Position numbers and translations under genes: made by a program. Below the pieces are notes generated by a model. It searched no databases. It was not told the origin of the DNA and saw nothing but the letters and a program-made list of their open reading frames with translations. Of a stretch of DNA of 64,000 nt, positions 32,374 through 40,386 are shown in pieces; the first letter of the stretch is position 1, and each line of letters starts with the position of its first letter. Location: positions 2,914,001 to 2,978,000 of the forward strand of contig NZ_CP125957.1 in the NCBI RefSeq assembly GCF_030064125.1, given 5' to 3'. This DNA is from Pseudomonas sp. G2-4 (GTDB taxonomy: Bacteria; Pseudomonadota; Gammaproteobacteria; Pseudomonadales; Pseudomonadaceae).

Positions 32374-33942
32374 TCACCCCGGCGTCGAGTCGGCGCTGCA
32401 CCAGCGGTTTCGTCCGGTGTTCTTGGCCAGGTACAAGAAGGCATCGGCGGCCCTGATTAGCATGGCCGGGGTAACGTCCTCGCCGCTCGGCTGGCAAGTG
32501 GTGACGCCCGCGCTGATGGTCACGATGCCCAAGGGATGGTCGCCATGTTCAATGTTCAAGGCCCTGACCGCTTCGAGAATATGCTGCGCGACCTTGGTGG
32601 CGCCGGCGCTGTCGGTGTTAGGCAGCAGCACAGTGAACTCTTCACCGCCGTAGCGGACCGCCAGGTCGCCCGGCCTTTTGATAGTCTGCCCGAGCGCGGC
32701 TGCAATCGCCCGCAGGCAATCGTCCCCGGCGGCATGCCCGTATCTGTCGTTGAAACGCTTGAAGTAATCGACGTCGAGCATGATCAGGGTCAGGGACGAA
32801 CCCTGGCGCCTGGCCAGGCGGATCTCATCGGCCAGGGCGATGTCCAGCCGCCTGCGGTTGCCCAGCCCGGTCAGGCTGTCGGTCAGCGCCATGTCGCGCA
32901 TGGCCTGGTGGGCGCTGCGAATCTGCTTCTCCATGGCCATGCGGTAGCGCAGCTGGCTCAACACGATGAGCCCGAAGCCCACCAGTATCGCGATCAGGAA
33001 AATCAGTACCAAACCGGTCTTGAGCAGGTCGCGGCGCCAGGGCGCGATGATCGACTCGCGGGACAAGCCGGCTTCCACCACCAGCGGGTAAGTGGTCAGG
33101 GCCCGGTAGCCATACAGGCGCTCGGTGTCGTCGACGACGGCTTTGGCTTCGGCAACCCCCTCGTTAGAGGTGGGTAAATGTTCCCTGAAAATCACGCTGT
33201 TAACGAGGCTCTTGCCAATCACCGAAGCGACGAGGGGACGTCGGACCAGGATCGTTCCGCTGCGCTTGGCCAGGACCAGCGCGCCTTTGTCATCGATTTT
33301 GAAGTCGCCGTAGTAGTCGACGAAATAGCTGACCTTCACCGTCCCCAGCAATACACCGGCAAACGAGCCATCGGGGTTGTTCAGGCGGCGGGAAATGGGA
33401 ATGATCAGGTCGTTGGTGGAACGGCTCTTGACGACGTCACCGATGCGCACGCCTTGATCCTCGTGGGTGCGGTGGTATTGGAAGTAGTCGCGGTCGGCGT
33501 TGTTCGCCATTTCCGGGATCACTTCCTTGTCTGTCGCCAGCCATTGGCCGTCCGGGCCATAGATAAACAACCCGTGCAGTTGCGGCATGATGGCGGCCTG
33601 CTGCACCAATAGCTTATGGATGCGTGGGATATCCATGTTCTGCAGGCCATCGCCCTCCACCCGTTCGGCGAGGGCGGCGGTGACGACATCCACTTGTCGA
33701 ATGGTATCTTCAGCGTGCTGGGCCGTCGCCCGCGCCAGGTTCGTCACTGAATCCCGGGCAGATGCAAAAGCGGCGCGGTAGTCGCGCCACGTCCGCCAGC
33801 CTTCAACGGCCAGGAACGCGACAACCACCACCAGCATGAAGCTCACGGTGAGTCGCAATGCCGCTCCGGCCCGGGCGGTCTGGGGAGAAAAGGCCTCATC
33901 AGAGCTTTCAATCTCTGGCTCTGGCCGTTTGCGTCCGAGCAT
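32374..33942 (-). CDS. Membrane diguanylate cyclase with periplasmic Cache-type sensor
   Basis: This is about 522 aa. A first membrane segment (LTVSFMLVVVVAFLAVEGW) is followed by a periplasmic dCache-like sensor domain of about 250 residues, and a second segment (TGLVLIFLIAILVGFGLIVL) near 310-330. A C-terminal GGDEF domain has an intact GGEEF active site near 432. An inhibitory RxxD (RPGD) lies five residues before it, so product inhibition by cyclic di-GMP is expected. Start at the second ATG (33942) is favoured by AAGGA spacing; the first (33948) is almost on top of it. The ligand is unknown. Confidence 0.9.
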   Translation of the reverse strand: MLGRKRPEPEIESSDEAFSPQTARAGAALRLTVSFMLVVVVAFLAVEGWRTWRDYRAAFASARDSVTNLARATAQHAEDTIRQVDVVTAALAERVEGDGLQNMDIPRIHKLLVQQAAIMPQLHGLFIYGPDGQWLATDKEVIPEMANNADRDYFQYHRTHEDQGVRIGDVVKSRSTNDLIIPISRRLNNPDGSFAGVLLGTVKVSYFVDYYGDFKIDDKGALVLAKRSGTILVRRPLVASVIGKSLVNSVIFREHLPTSNEGVAEAKAVVDDTERLYGYRALTTYPLVVEAGLSRESIIAPWRRDLLKTGLVLIFLIAILVGFGLIVLSQLRYRMAMEKQIRSAHQAMRDMALTDSLTGLGNRRRLDIALADEIRLARRQGSSLTLIMLDVDYFKRFNDRYGHAAGDDCLRAIAAALGQTIKRPGDLAVRYGGEEFTVLLPNTDSAGATKVAQHILEAVRALNIEHGDHPLGIVTISAGVTTCQPSGEDVTPAMLIRAADAFLYLAKNTGRNRWCSADSTPG

Positions 33943-34151
33943 CAACATTTCCTTCTACGACGGTTCTGCGCATGATTGATGCGAAGCCCATCTTATTCGA
34001 TTTCAGCACGTTAGCTAAGCTTGTCTGAGTCAATGCGAGGACTTCCTTGCGTGTGAATCGCTCGGATTTATCCGCCCGCTTTCCCAGTCGAACACACAGG
34101 TAGTGGATTTCAGAGCCGCCTAAAGCAGTTTCTCGTTCGGCCTGCAAAAGC

Positions 34152-34175
34152 TGTACAAATAAAGACTAATGTACA
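34152..34175 (+). promoter_or_regulatory. TGTACA-N12-TGTACA operator before the chalcone-isomerase-like gene
   Basis: Two exact TGTACA half-sites (34152-34157 and 34170-34175) are separated by 12 bases, and the right one runs on as TGTACAATTATT. As I recall, class II LitR (PplR) MerR-family photosensor repressors of P. putida bind this half-site and spacing. The gene starts 37 nt downstream. The regulator gene itself is not in the window. Confidence 0.65.
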
Positions 34176-34212
34176 ATTATTGAGGCGTCCTTGAGAAACC
34201 GGTGACGTGCTC

Positions 34213-34779
34213 ATGATCAGGTCGTTCGCGTTCAGGAAAAGCCTGATGGGATGCATCGTTGGCATGCTTGCGCTGTATTGCGCTCAGGCTTTGTCCGATT
34301 GGCGAGCCTCACTGCCTGGCGCACGCCTGGTTGGGCAGGCCGACTTCACCTGGTACGGGTTCGAGGTGTATCAGGCGCGACTATGGAGCGCAGCATTGCG
34401 GCCGGGCCTCGAGACGACGTTCGCCCTGGAGCTCGATTACCGGCGCTCCATCAACAAGCAAACCCTGGTCGAAACCAGTCTTGACGAAATGCAACGCATC
34501 ATCGGAGCACCTCTGGAGGCCGGGCGCCTGGATGCATGGCGCGGCCACATGAACCGGGCGTTCGTTGACGTGAAGCCGGGAAGTCGCATTACCGGCGTGT
34601 TTCTGCCGGGGTGGGGGTGTCGCTTCTATGTGAATGAGCAACTTTCCCACGTTGTTGCGGACCCGGCATTCGCCCAGGCATTTTTTGCCATTTGGCTTGA
34701 TCCTGATACCAGAGATAAAAAATCAAGAAATCAATTACTTGGGGTTAATACTTCACGTAATACTGGAGACAAGCCATGA
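34213..34779 (+). CDS. Chalcone-isomerase-like domain protein
   Basis: This is a 188-aa protein with an N-terminal hydrophobic signal or anchor (GCIVGMLALYCAQAL). Its fold is suggested by RLVGQADFTWYGFEVYQARL and ALELDYRRSINKQTLVETSL, typical of the bacterial chalcone-isomerase-like family (not a flavonoid enzyme). In pseudomonads such genes sit beside Cfa/DUF1365/FAD-oxidase sets. Its start could also be GTG 34207. The stop overlaps the next small ORF by 4 nt (ATGA). Confidence 0.8.
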   Translation: MIRSFAFRKSLMGCIVGMLALYCAQALSDWRASLPGARLVGQADFTWYGFEVYQARLWSAALRPGLETTFALELDYRRSINKQTLVETSLDEMQRIIGAPLEAGRLDAWRGHMNRAFVDVKPGSRITGVFLPGWGCRFYVNEQLSHVVADPAFAQAFFAIWLDPDTRDKKSRNQLLGVNTSRNTGDKP

Positions 34780-34931
34780 CACGTTTTCTGATGGCTCTGC
34801 AGTTGATGCCGGGCTTGACCAGCGGCGGCAATGTCAATGTGGATCGCTGCCGCTCGAGCATGGGCAAGCTCGGCGTTGAGCTGGGGCAGGCGACTCTGTT
34901 TTTCCGCCGTCAGACCGGGGCTGGGCAATGA
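34776..34931 (+). CDS. Small ORF of unknown function (51 aa)
   Basis: It starts at an ATGA overlap with the preceding gene and ends at an ATGA overlap with the next, with GGAG at 34765-34768. That tiling suggests translation. The sequence (MTRFLMALQLMPG...) is not recognised and has no clear domain. It may be a linker ORF for translational coupling or a gene remnant. Confidence 0.4.
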   Translation: MTRFLMALQLMPGLTSGGNVNVDRCRSSMGKLGVELGQATLFFRRQTGAGQ

Positions 34932-35233
34932 ATCTGCAAGTGCTGACCGACCTGGCCGCCGAAGGTCGTATCCACGAGTTGGAGTTGTTGTCGCTGCAAG
35001 GCGGGTTCTACGTGTTGCGCGCCCGTCTGGACAGTGGGCCGCGTACGTTGCTCGATGAGTCGGGCAAGACGATGCAGGTACGCTCCACCACTCATCTGCG
35101 AGAGTTGCTGCGAGCCGTGCCGCGCTTGCCGTGCACGCTGGTGCAGCAGGTGGTCCACGATGAAATGTGCGGTCAGCCTGAAGGTGTGATCGAGCCGCTG
35201 CGCATACCGCTTTTCCTCGATGAGCCCTGGTAA
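34928..35233 (+). CDS. DUF6482-like small protein (101 aa)
   Basis: This 101-aa cytosolic protein resembles the Pseudomonas DUF6482 group (GRIHELELLSLQGGFYVLRAR and LVQQVVHDEMCGQPEG). Function is unknown. It is last in the short rightward operon behind the TGTACA operator and converges on the DUF2878 gene, whose stop is 21 nt away. Confidence 0.65.
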   Translation: MNLQVLTDLAAEGRIHELELLSLQGGFYVLRARLDSGPRTLLDESGKTMQVRSTTHLRELLRAVPRLPCTLVQQVVHDEMCGQPEGVIEPLRIPLFLDEPW

Positions 35234-35254
35234 GCAGGTTGCCTGCACGGCGGA

Positions 35255-35743
35255 TCAGTGCGAATCGGCCAAGCGCAATGCCAGCGGCAGCCATAGCGCC
35301 CACAGCGGCGCCAGGACCAGTGCGGTGCCCAGCACGCCAAGGGGCAGCGTAACCCCGGCCAACGGCGCTCCCACGCAGTAGGCCAGCGGGCCGCCGACCA
35401 GGCCCACACACGCACCTCGCCAGAGCGGCGTGGCTGCCCAGGCCAGGCTATGGCGCAATCCCGTGGCAAAAACCAGCCAGAGCAAGGCCAGCCAGAGCGG
35501 CAACGGGGTTTGGCTGAATTCGAACAATCCCTGCACACCCAGTCCCCAGTCCAGCAGCATGCCGCAGAGGCCGACGCGCATCACCGCGTGCATCTCGGCC
35601 CGGGGCTCGGGGCACAGCCGCAGGTGCGCAAGCAGTCCGACGACCACCGCCAGCAGCCACCGCGGATCCTTCGCACCCAGTACACAACCCCACCAACCCA
35701 ATTGCAGCCAGAGGACGTTGATCAGCAGGCCGGTGCGGCTCAT
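35255..35743 (-). CDS. DUF2878 membrane protein
   Basis: This 162-aa protein has four to five hydrophobic segments and the opening MSRTGLLINVLWLQLGWWGC typical of DUF2878. Its function is unknown. It overlaps the cfa-like gene by 4 nt and closes the leftward operon. Membership beside Cfa, DUF1365 and an FAD oxidase suggests a part in membrane lipid or pigment change. Confidence 0.82.
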   Translation of the reverse strand: MSRTGLLINVLWLQLGWWGCVLGAKDPRWLLAVVVGLLAHLRLCPEPRAEMHAVMRVGLCGMLLDWGLGVQGLFEFSQTPLPLWLALLWLVFATGLRHSLAWAATPLWRGACVGLVGGPLAYCVGAPLAGVTLPLGVLGTALVLAPLWALWLPLALRLADSH

Positions 35744-37011
35744 TCCGGCGCCTGTTGTCCCAACCAGGGCGATTGGCGAGCGCCGGGGGCGGCAAACAGC
35801 AACTGAGCGACGCCAATGGCACGCTCCTGGAATCCCCCCTCGCAGTAACACAGGTAGAACTCCCAGAGGCGCTGGAAGGTTTCGTCATAGCCCAGCTCCA
35901 GCAACACTTGGCGTGACTGCCTGAAGTTCTCGTGCCAGTGCCGCAGCGTACGGGCGTAGTGCGCGCCGAAGTCCTCCAGGTGCAGCAGATTGAGCGGCGT
36001 CTGGGTGCTGGCGATGGTCAACAGCCTGGACAGTGATGGCAGCGCGCCGCCTGGAAAAACATGACGCTGGATGAAGTCCACCGAGCGCCGGGCCTGGTCG
36101 TAGCGCTGGTCGCGGATGGTGATCGATTGCAGCAGCATCAGGCCGTCATCCTTGAGCAGCGCGGCGCAGCGACGGAAGTATTGCGGCAGGTAGCGATGGC
36201 CGACGGCTTCGATCATCTCGATGGACACCAGCTTGTCATAGCGGCCTTGCAGGTCGCGGTAGTCCTGGCGCAGCACGCTGATGCGCTGTTGCAGGCCCAG
36301 GGCCTCGACACGCCGACAGGTGTGAGCGTATTGCTCGTCGGACAAGGTGGTGGTCGTGACCTTGCACCCATAGTGGCCGGCCGCATGGATCGCCAGGCTG
36401 CCCCAACCGGTGCCGATCTCCAGCAGGTGATCGCCGGGGCGCAGGTCAAGCTTGCGGCAGATGCGTTCGAGCTTGTTGAGTTGGGCTTCTTCCAGGCTTT
36501 GCTCAGGATTTTCGAACATCGCGGCTGAATACATCATGGTGGGGTCGAGCAAGCGCTCGAACAGCGCGTTGCCCAGGTCGTAGTGGGCCATGATGTTGCG
36601 CCGCGAGCCACGCCGATTGTTGCGGTTAAGCCAGTGCAGCCCCCGCAGCAGCGGGCGGCTGAAGCGGGCCAGGCCGCTGTCCATGGCGTCGAGCACCTCC
36701 AGGTTGGCAACGAACAGGCGCGTGACGGCCGTCAGGTCGTGGCTGCGCCAATGGCCCTGGATATAAGCCTCGCCAGCGCCGATGGAACCGTTACCCGCGA
36801 CCATGCCCCAGACGGCGTCGTCGAGGATCTCGACGTCTGCCACCAGCGGGCTGCCCGGGTCACCGAAGCTCGACATTGTTCCATCCACCGTCAGGCGCAG
36901 GTGGCCCTGGCGCAGACGACGCAACTGGCCGAGCACGGCCTGCTTGAAAAGGCCGCCGCTGAACGGGCGGAAGCTGGCGGCCTTGGTTACGCTCAGGATC
37001 GGGTCAGACAT
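35740..37011 (-). CDS. Cyclopropane-fatty-acyl-phospholipid synthase family protein
   Basis: This 423-aa SAM-dependent enzyme has the Cfa pattern YDLGNALFERLLDPTMMYS near 145-163 and the SAM loop LLEIGTGWGSLAIHAAG near 197-213. Members in DUF1365/FAD-oxidase clusters are distinct from housekeeping Cfa and may make cyclopropane, methyl or furan-type fatty acids. AAGGA lies 8 nt before the ATG, and it overlaps the DUF1365 gene by 8 nt. Confidence 0.88.
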   Translation of the reverse strand: MSDPILSVTKAASFRPFSGGLFKQAVLGQLRRLRQGHLRLTVDGTMSSFGDPGSPLVADVEILDDAVWGMVAGNGSIGAGEAYIQGHWRSHDLTAVTRLFVANLEVLDAMDSGLARFSRPLLRGLHWLNRNNRRGSRRNIMAHYDLGNALFERLLDPTMMYSAAMFENPEQSLEEAQLNKLERICRKLDLRPGDHLLEIGTGWGSLAIHAAGHYGCKVTTTTLSDEQYAHTCRRVEALGLQQRISVLRQDYRDLQGRYDKLVSIEMIEAVGHRYLPQYFRRCAALLKDDGLMLLQSITIRDQRYDQARRSVDFIQRHVFPGGALPSLSRLLTIASTQTPLNLLHLEDFGAHYARTLRHWHENFRQSRQVLLELGYDETFQRLWEFYLCYCEGGFQERAIGVAQLLFAAPGARQSPWLGQQAPE

Positions 37012-37798
37012 GGTCAGAGTCCTTGTGGGCAGTTTCGCCGACGCTCAGGCTGCCTTGGCTGGCCTGGTGGTCGTGCAGGGGAGTGCGTTTCAAGATCAGG
37101 CGCAGGGCCTGCCAGTAAATGGCGCTGACGGTGCGCAGGCTCATCCAGGGGAAGGCCAGGATGTGGCGGCGCAACGACCCGGCATCGAGGGCCTGGCGCT
37201 CAAGGACAAGCCCGGCCTCGAACACCTTCCGGCCGTCGAGCCAGTTCTCCATGTGCACGCGAATGCTGGAATCCAGGATCAGGAAACGCATGCGGTAGTC
37301 CATGTCCCTGGGCAGGAACGGTGACACATGGAAAGCCTTGGCCACCCGAAACGCCTGGGGCTCCCCGGGGCAAACCGGCAGCACATAGTGGTATCGCTCG
37401 CGCCATGGGGTGTTACGCACTTCGCAGAGGATTGCCGCCAGGCGCCCGTCGGCTTCATGGCAAAAATAGAAACTCACTGGGTTGAACGACAGGCCCCAAC
37501 TGCGCGGCTGGGTCAGCAGGTGGATCGCGCCTTGGGGGGCTGCGCCCAAGGCTTGAGCGAGGATTTCGCGCACCGCGTCGGCCAAGGGAACACCGAGTTG
37601 GGTGCGAGCTGGCAGGTAATCGCGCTCGCGCCAGCACAGCGGTGCCAGGGGCCACGGCCGCAGCAGGCGGGAAAGTCCCAGTACCTGTTCCTGTTCGGCC
37701 AGGTCCAGGTACAGCATGCCGATCGGATAACGGAACGCGTGGATCCGCGGCGTATGGCGTCGGTGATCGACCCAGCCGCGACACAGGCTGCTGTTCAA
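37004..37798 (-). CDS. DUF1365 domain protein
   Basis: This 264-aa protein of DUF1365 shows the family opening (LCRGWVDHRRHTPRIHAFRY) and the LSFNPVSFYFCHEADGRL core near 143-160. The reaction is unknown, but it is nearly always next to an FAD amine-oxidase-like gene and a Cfa-like gene. The start is TTG at 37798, overlapping the preceding stop; no better ATG lies upstream in frame. Confidence 0.85.
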   Translation of the reverse strand: MNSSLCRGWVDHRRHTPRIHAFRYPIGMLYLDLAEQEQVLGLSRLLRPWPLAPLCWRERDYLPARTQLGVPLADAVREILAQALGAAPQGAIHLLTQPRSWGLSFNPVSFYFCHEADGRLAAILCEVRNTPWRERYHYVLPVCPGEPQAFRVAKAFHVSPFLPRDMDYRMRFLILDSSIRVHMENWLDGRKVFEAGLVLERQALDAGSLRRHILAFPWMSLRTVSAIYWQALRLILKRTPLHDHQASQGSLSVGETAHKDSDHV

Positions 37799-39042
37799 AG
37801 GAGTTCACCGAAGTGCTGTGCTACGTTGAGGGCACTGACCACGCCGTCTTCATGAAAGCCATTGGCCCAGTAGGCGCCGCAGAAATAACTGTGCCGGTGC
37901 CCTTGCAGCTCATGTTGGCGTGCCTGGGCCGCCACCCCGGCGAGGCTGTATTGCGGGTGTGCGTAATCGAAGCGCGCAAGCACCTTGGACGGGTCGACCG
38001 CATCGCTCTGGTTGAGGCTGACGCAAAAGGTCACCGGGGCGTCCAGGCCCTGGAGGATGTTCATGTTGTAGGTCAGGGCGGCCGGCGCATGAGCCGGACC
38101 GCCAAGGCGATAATTCCAGCTCGCCCAGGCCTGGCGCCGCCGGGGCAGCAGTCGGGTATCGGTGTGCAGCAGTACCTCGTTGCTGGCGTAGGCCAGGGCA
38201 CCGAGCACTTCACGTTCCTCCTGGCTCGGTGTCTCGAGCAGGGCGAGCGCCTGGTTGCTGTGGCAGGCGAACACCACCTTGTCGAAACGCTCGACACCCG
38301 CGGCACTGACCACGCTCACTCCGGTGTCGTCACGACTCACGCGCTTTACCGCGCAGTTGAGCCGGATGTGCTGGCGAAAGCGCGCGCACAACGGCTCGAT
38401 GTAGCCACGCGAGCCGCCCTCGATCACGCGCCATTGCGGACGCCGGTTGACCGACAAAAGACCATGGTTGTGGCAGAAACGCACGAAGAACTGCAGCGGG
38501 AATTCCAGCATCCTGGCCGGTGACATCGACCAGATCGCCGAGCCCATCGGCACGATGTAGTGATCGATAAAACGCTGGCCGTAGCCCTGGGCATGCAGGT
38601 AGTCGCCGAGTCGGGTGGTGCCGTCGATACGCTGGGCCTGCAGATCGGTCGTCGCCTGCCGGTTGAACCGCAGGATGTCCCGCAGCATGCCCCAGAAGCC
38701 CGGCGACAACAGGTTGCGCCGGCGGGCGAACAGGCTGCGCAAGGTGTGGCCCTTGTATTCCTGCCCGGTGGCCGGGTCATGCACCGAGAAGCTCATTTCA
38801 GTGGGGCGCGAAGCGACACCCAACTGGTCCAAGAGGCGAATGAAATTCGGGTAGGTCCAATCGTTGTACACGATGAAACCGGTATCTACTCCATAGCGTT
38901 GGCCCTGCCAGTCGACGTCCACGGTGTGGGTGTGGCCGCCGATCCGGTCGTCGGCCTCGAACAGGGTGATCTGATGTCTACGGGCCAACAGGTAAGCACA
39001 TGTCAAGCCGGAGATGCCGCTGCCGATGATTGCGATGCGCAC
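37795..39042 (-). CDS. FAD/NAD(P)-dependent amine-oxidase-like oxidoreductase
   Basis: This 415-aa flavoprotein has an N-terminal dinucleotide fold (IAIIGSGISGLTCAYLL, 3-19), the ADDRIGGHTHTVD segment that contacts FAD, and a C-terminal FCGAYWANGFHEDGV motif. The partner DUF1365 and Cfa genes suggest a desaturase or oxidase role on lipid or carotenoid-like substrates, not proven. The start is GTG with AAGGAG 9 nt upstream. Confidence 0.88.
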   Translation of the reverse strand: MRIAIIGSGISGLTCAYLLARRHQITLFEADDRIGGHTHTVDVDWQGQRYGVDTGFIVYNDWTYPNFIRLLDQLGVASRPTEMSFSVHDPATGQEYKGHTLRSLFARRRNLLSPGFWGMLRDILRFNRQATTDLQAQRIDGTTRLGDYLHAQGYGQRFIDHYIVPMGSAIWSMSPARMLEFPLQFFVRFCHNHGLLSVNRRPQWRVIEGGSRGYIEPLCARFRQHIRLNCAVKRVSRDDTGVSVVSAAGVERFDKVVFACHSNQALALLETPSQEEREVLGALAYASNEVLLHTDTRLLPRRRQAWASWNYRLGGPAHAPAALTYNMNILQGLDAPVTFCVSLNQSDAVDPSKVLARFDYAHPQYSLAGVAAQARQHELQGHRHSYFCGAYWANGFHEDGVVSALNVAQHFGELL

Positions 39043-39045
39043 GTT

Positions 39046-39801
39046 TCATGACTCCTTGGAGGGACGAGCCAGGCGCCGGCCCAAGGCCAGTCGCCAGCTT
39101 GCGGGCAAGTGTCCGAGCAGGCGCAGGGCGAGGGTGAAGGTCCAGGGGAAAGCGATGTCCAGCGGCCGCGCCGGCAAGTAACGCGCGATATGCCGGGCGG
39201 CCTGTTCCGCCGACCAGCGCATGGGCATGGGGAAGTCGTTGCGTCGAGTCAGTGGCGTGTCGACGAAACCGGGGCTTACCAAGGTGACGTCAATGCCCTC
39301 GGCAGCGAGGTCGATGCGCAGCGACTCCACCAGATAGCGCAGCGCGGCTTTCGAGGCTCCGTAGGCGCCTGCACGAGGCAGGGCCAGCCAGGTAACCGCG
39401 CTGCTCACCACCACCAGGTGCGGGCGCTGGCCCCGGCGCAGTAAAGGCAGGGCCGCCTCCAGGCAGTGGCTGGTGCCCAGCAGGTTGGTGGTGATGACAC
39501 GTTCAACGAGGTGGGTATCGAAGTACCCGGGTTCCAGGTATTCGCAGGTCCCGGCGTTGAGTATCGCCAGGTCCAGCGCCAACCATTCGCGGTCAATCTG
39601 CTGGCAGATGCTGGCGACTTGGCGCGGGTCTGTCAGGTCGCCCGGCAGTACCAGCGCCTGGCCCGGATAGCGTGCCGCCAATGCCTGCAAGGGTTCTGTC
39701 TGGCGCGCGCTCAATGCCAAGTGATGGCCTTGTTCCAGCAACTGCGCCGCCAAGGCCGCACCGATGCCACTGCTGGCACCGGTCAGCCAGATGCGACTCA
39801 T
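39046..39801 (-). CDS. Short-chain dehydrogenase/reductase
   Basis: This 251-aa classical SDR has a cofactor loop LTGASSGIGAAL (4-15), a LAILNAGTCEYL segment, and the catalytic Ser and YGASK tetrad region near 140-153. It overlaps the broken SnoaL-like gene by 4 nt and sits 3 nt before the FAD oxidoreductase gene. The substrate is unknown. Confidence 0.9.
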   Translation of the reverse strand: MSRIWLTGASSGIGAALAAQLLEQGHHLALSARQTEPLQALAARYPGQALVLPGDLTDPRQVASICQQIDREWLALDLAILNAGTCEYLEPGYFDTHLVERVITTNLLGTSHCLEAALPLLRRGQRPHLVVVSSAVTWLALPRAGAYGASKAALRYLVESLRIDLAAEGIDVTLVSPGFVDTPLTRRNDFPMPMRWSAEQAARHIARYLPARPLDIAFPWTFTLALRLLGHLPASWRLALGRRLARPSKES

Positions 39802-40221
39802 GCCAGCCTCCGCTTGAGCCAGCGGATCATGGACCCGAGTAGCGGCAGGTGCTCGTAGAGCAGCGCGCCCGCATCGAAGAAGTCTTGATGGTGGTAGACC
39901 CGATCCGTCCAGCGCAGATAGCTGCAACCTTGCAACGCGATGGGGGTTCCGCCCGCCAGGCGCGGGTGGCTCAAGTGCAGCGTCCAGCGCAGATAAACCC
40001 TCTCCGGGGCCGATTTCATCAAAGGCGTGGAAGTCGTAGCGAACGTCCCTGACATTGGCATACAGCTGTGCGAAGTAGTCCTGCAACGCCGGAAGGCCGT
40101 CAATCTGGTGCAAGGGGTCCTGGAAGTGTATGTCTGCGCTGTAGAGCGCATCGAGCCCGGCCAGGTGACTGGCGTCCAGCTGGGCGAAGGCGTGGGCGAA
40201 ACGCTGCAGGTAGGCGGACAT
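39798..40221 (-). pseudogene. SnoaL/NTF2-like protein gene with a one-base frameshift
   Basis: The first half (MSAYLQRFAHAFAQLDASHL to FDEIGPGEG) is in one frame. The second half (VYLRWTLHLSHPRLAGGTPI to LGSMIRWLKRRLA) is in another, with the break near 40000-40008, in a GGAGAGGG run. The 424-nt span is 141 codons plus one base, so a single extra G explains it. Restored, it would be about 140 aa, normal for this family. It heads the leftward operon right behind the TGTACA operators. It could be a real mutation, a sequencing error, or less likely programmed shifting. Confidence 0.8.
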
Positions 40222-40238
40222 ACGAGGCTCCAAATTAT

Positions 40239-40329
40239 TGTACAGATCAGTATTTCTGTACAAGTTTGAAGCCTACTGCAGGAGTTGTACGAATTAAAGT
40301 TTTTTGTATAAGTATTTTGCGTTTGTACA
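40239..40329 (-). promoter_or_regulatory. TGTACA operator array before the Cfa/FAD-oxidase operon
   Basis: An exact TGTACA-N12-TGTACA pair lies at 40239-40262. Further half-sites are TGTACG at 40286, TGTATA at 40305 and TGTACA at 40324, the last three 19 bases apart. The pair is laid out like the one at 34152, and each is followed in its own operon direction by AATwATT. This marks a shared regulator for both operons. Confidence 0.7.
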
Positions 40330-40343
40330 ACAAAATTTAACGC

Positions 40344-40378
40344 GGCGGCGTTGGACCAAAAGGTCCATTGGAGCCGCC
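40344..40378. terminator. Hairpin downstream of nemA
   Basis: A TTGGACC-AAAA-GGTCCA stem is flanked by outer GGCGGC/GCCGCC pairing, just after the nemA stop on the minus strand. A short T-containing stretch follows on that strand, so termination is plausible. Confidence 0.5.
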
Positions 40379-40386
40379 TGTTCCAG

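Noticed and set aside
33908..34147. 79-codon minus-strand ORF overlapping the diguanylate cyclase start
   Set aside because: No ribosome site or recognisable domain, and it overlaps the start region of a certain gene in another frame.
39046..40263. A single 405-aa SnoaL-SDR fusion protein
   Set aside because: The fused frame arises only because the frameshift reads into the SDR frame; the middle stretch is nonsense, and each part matches a separate family with its own start.
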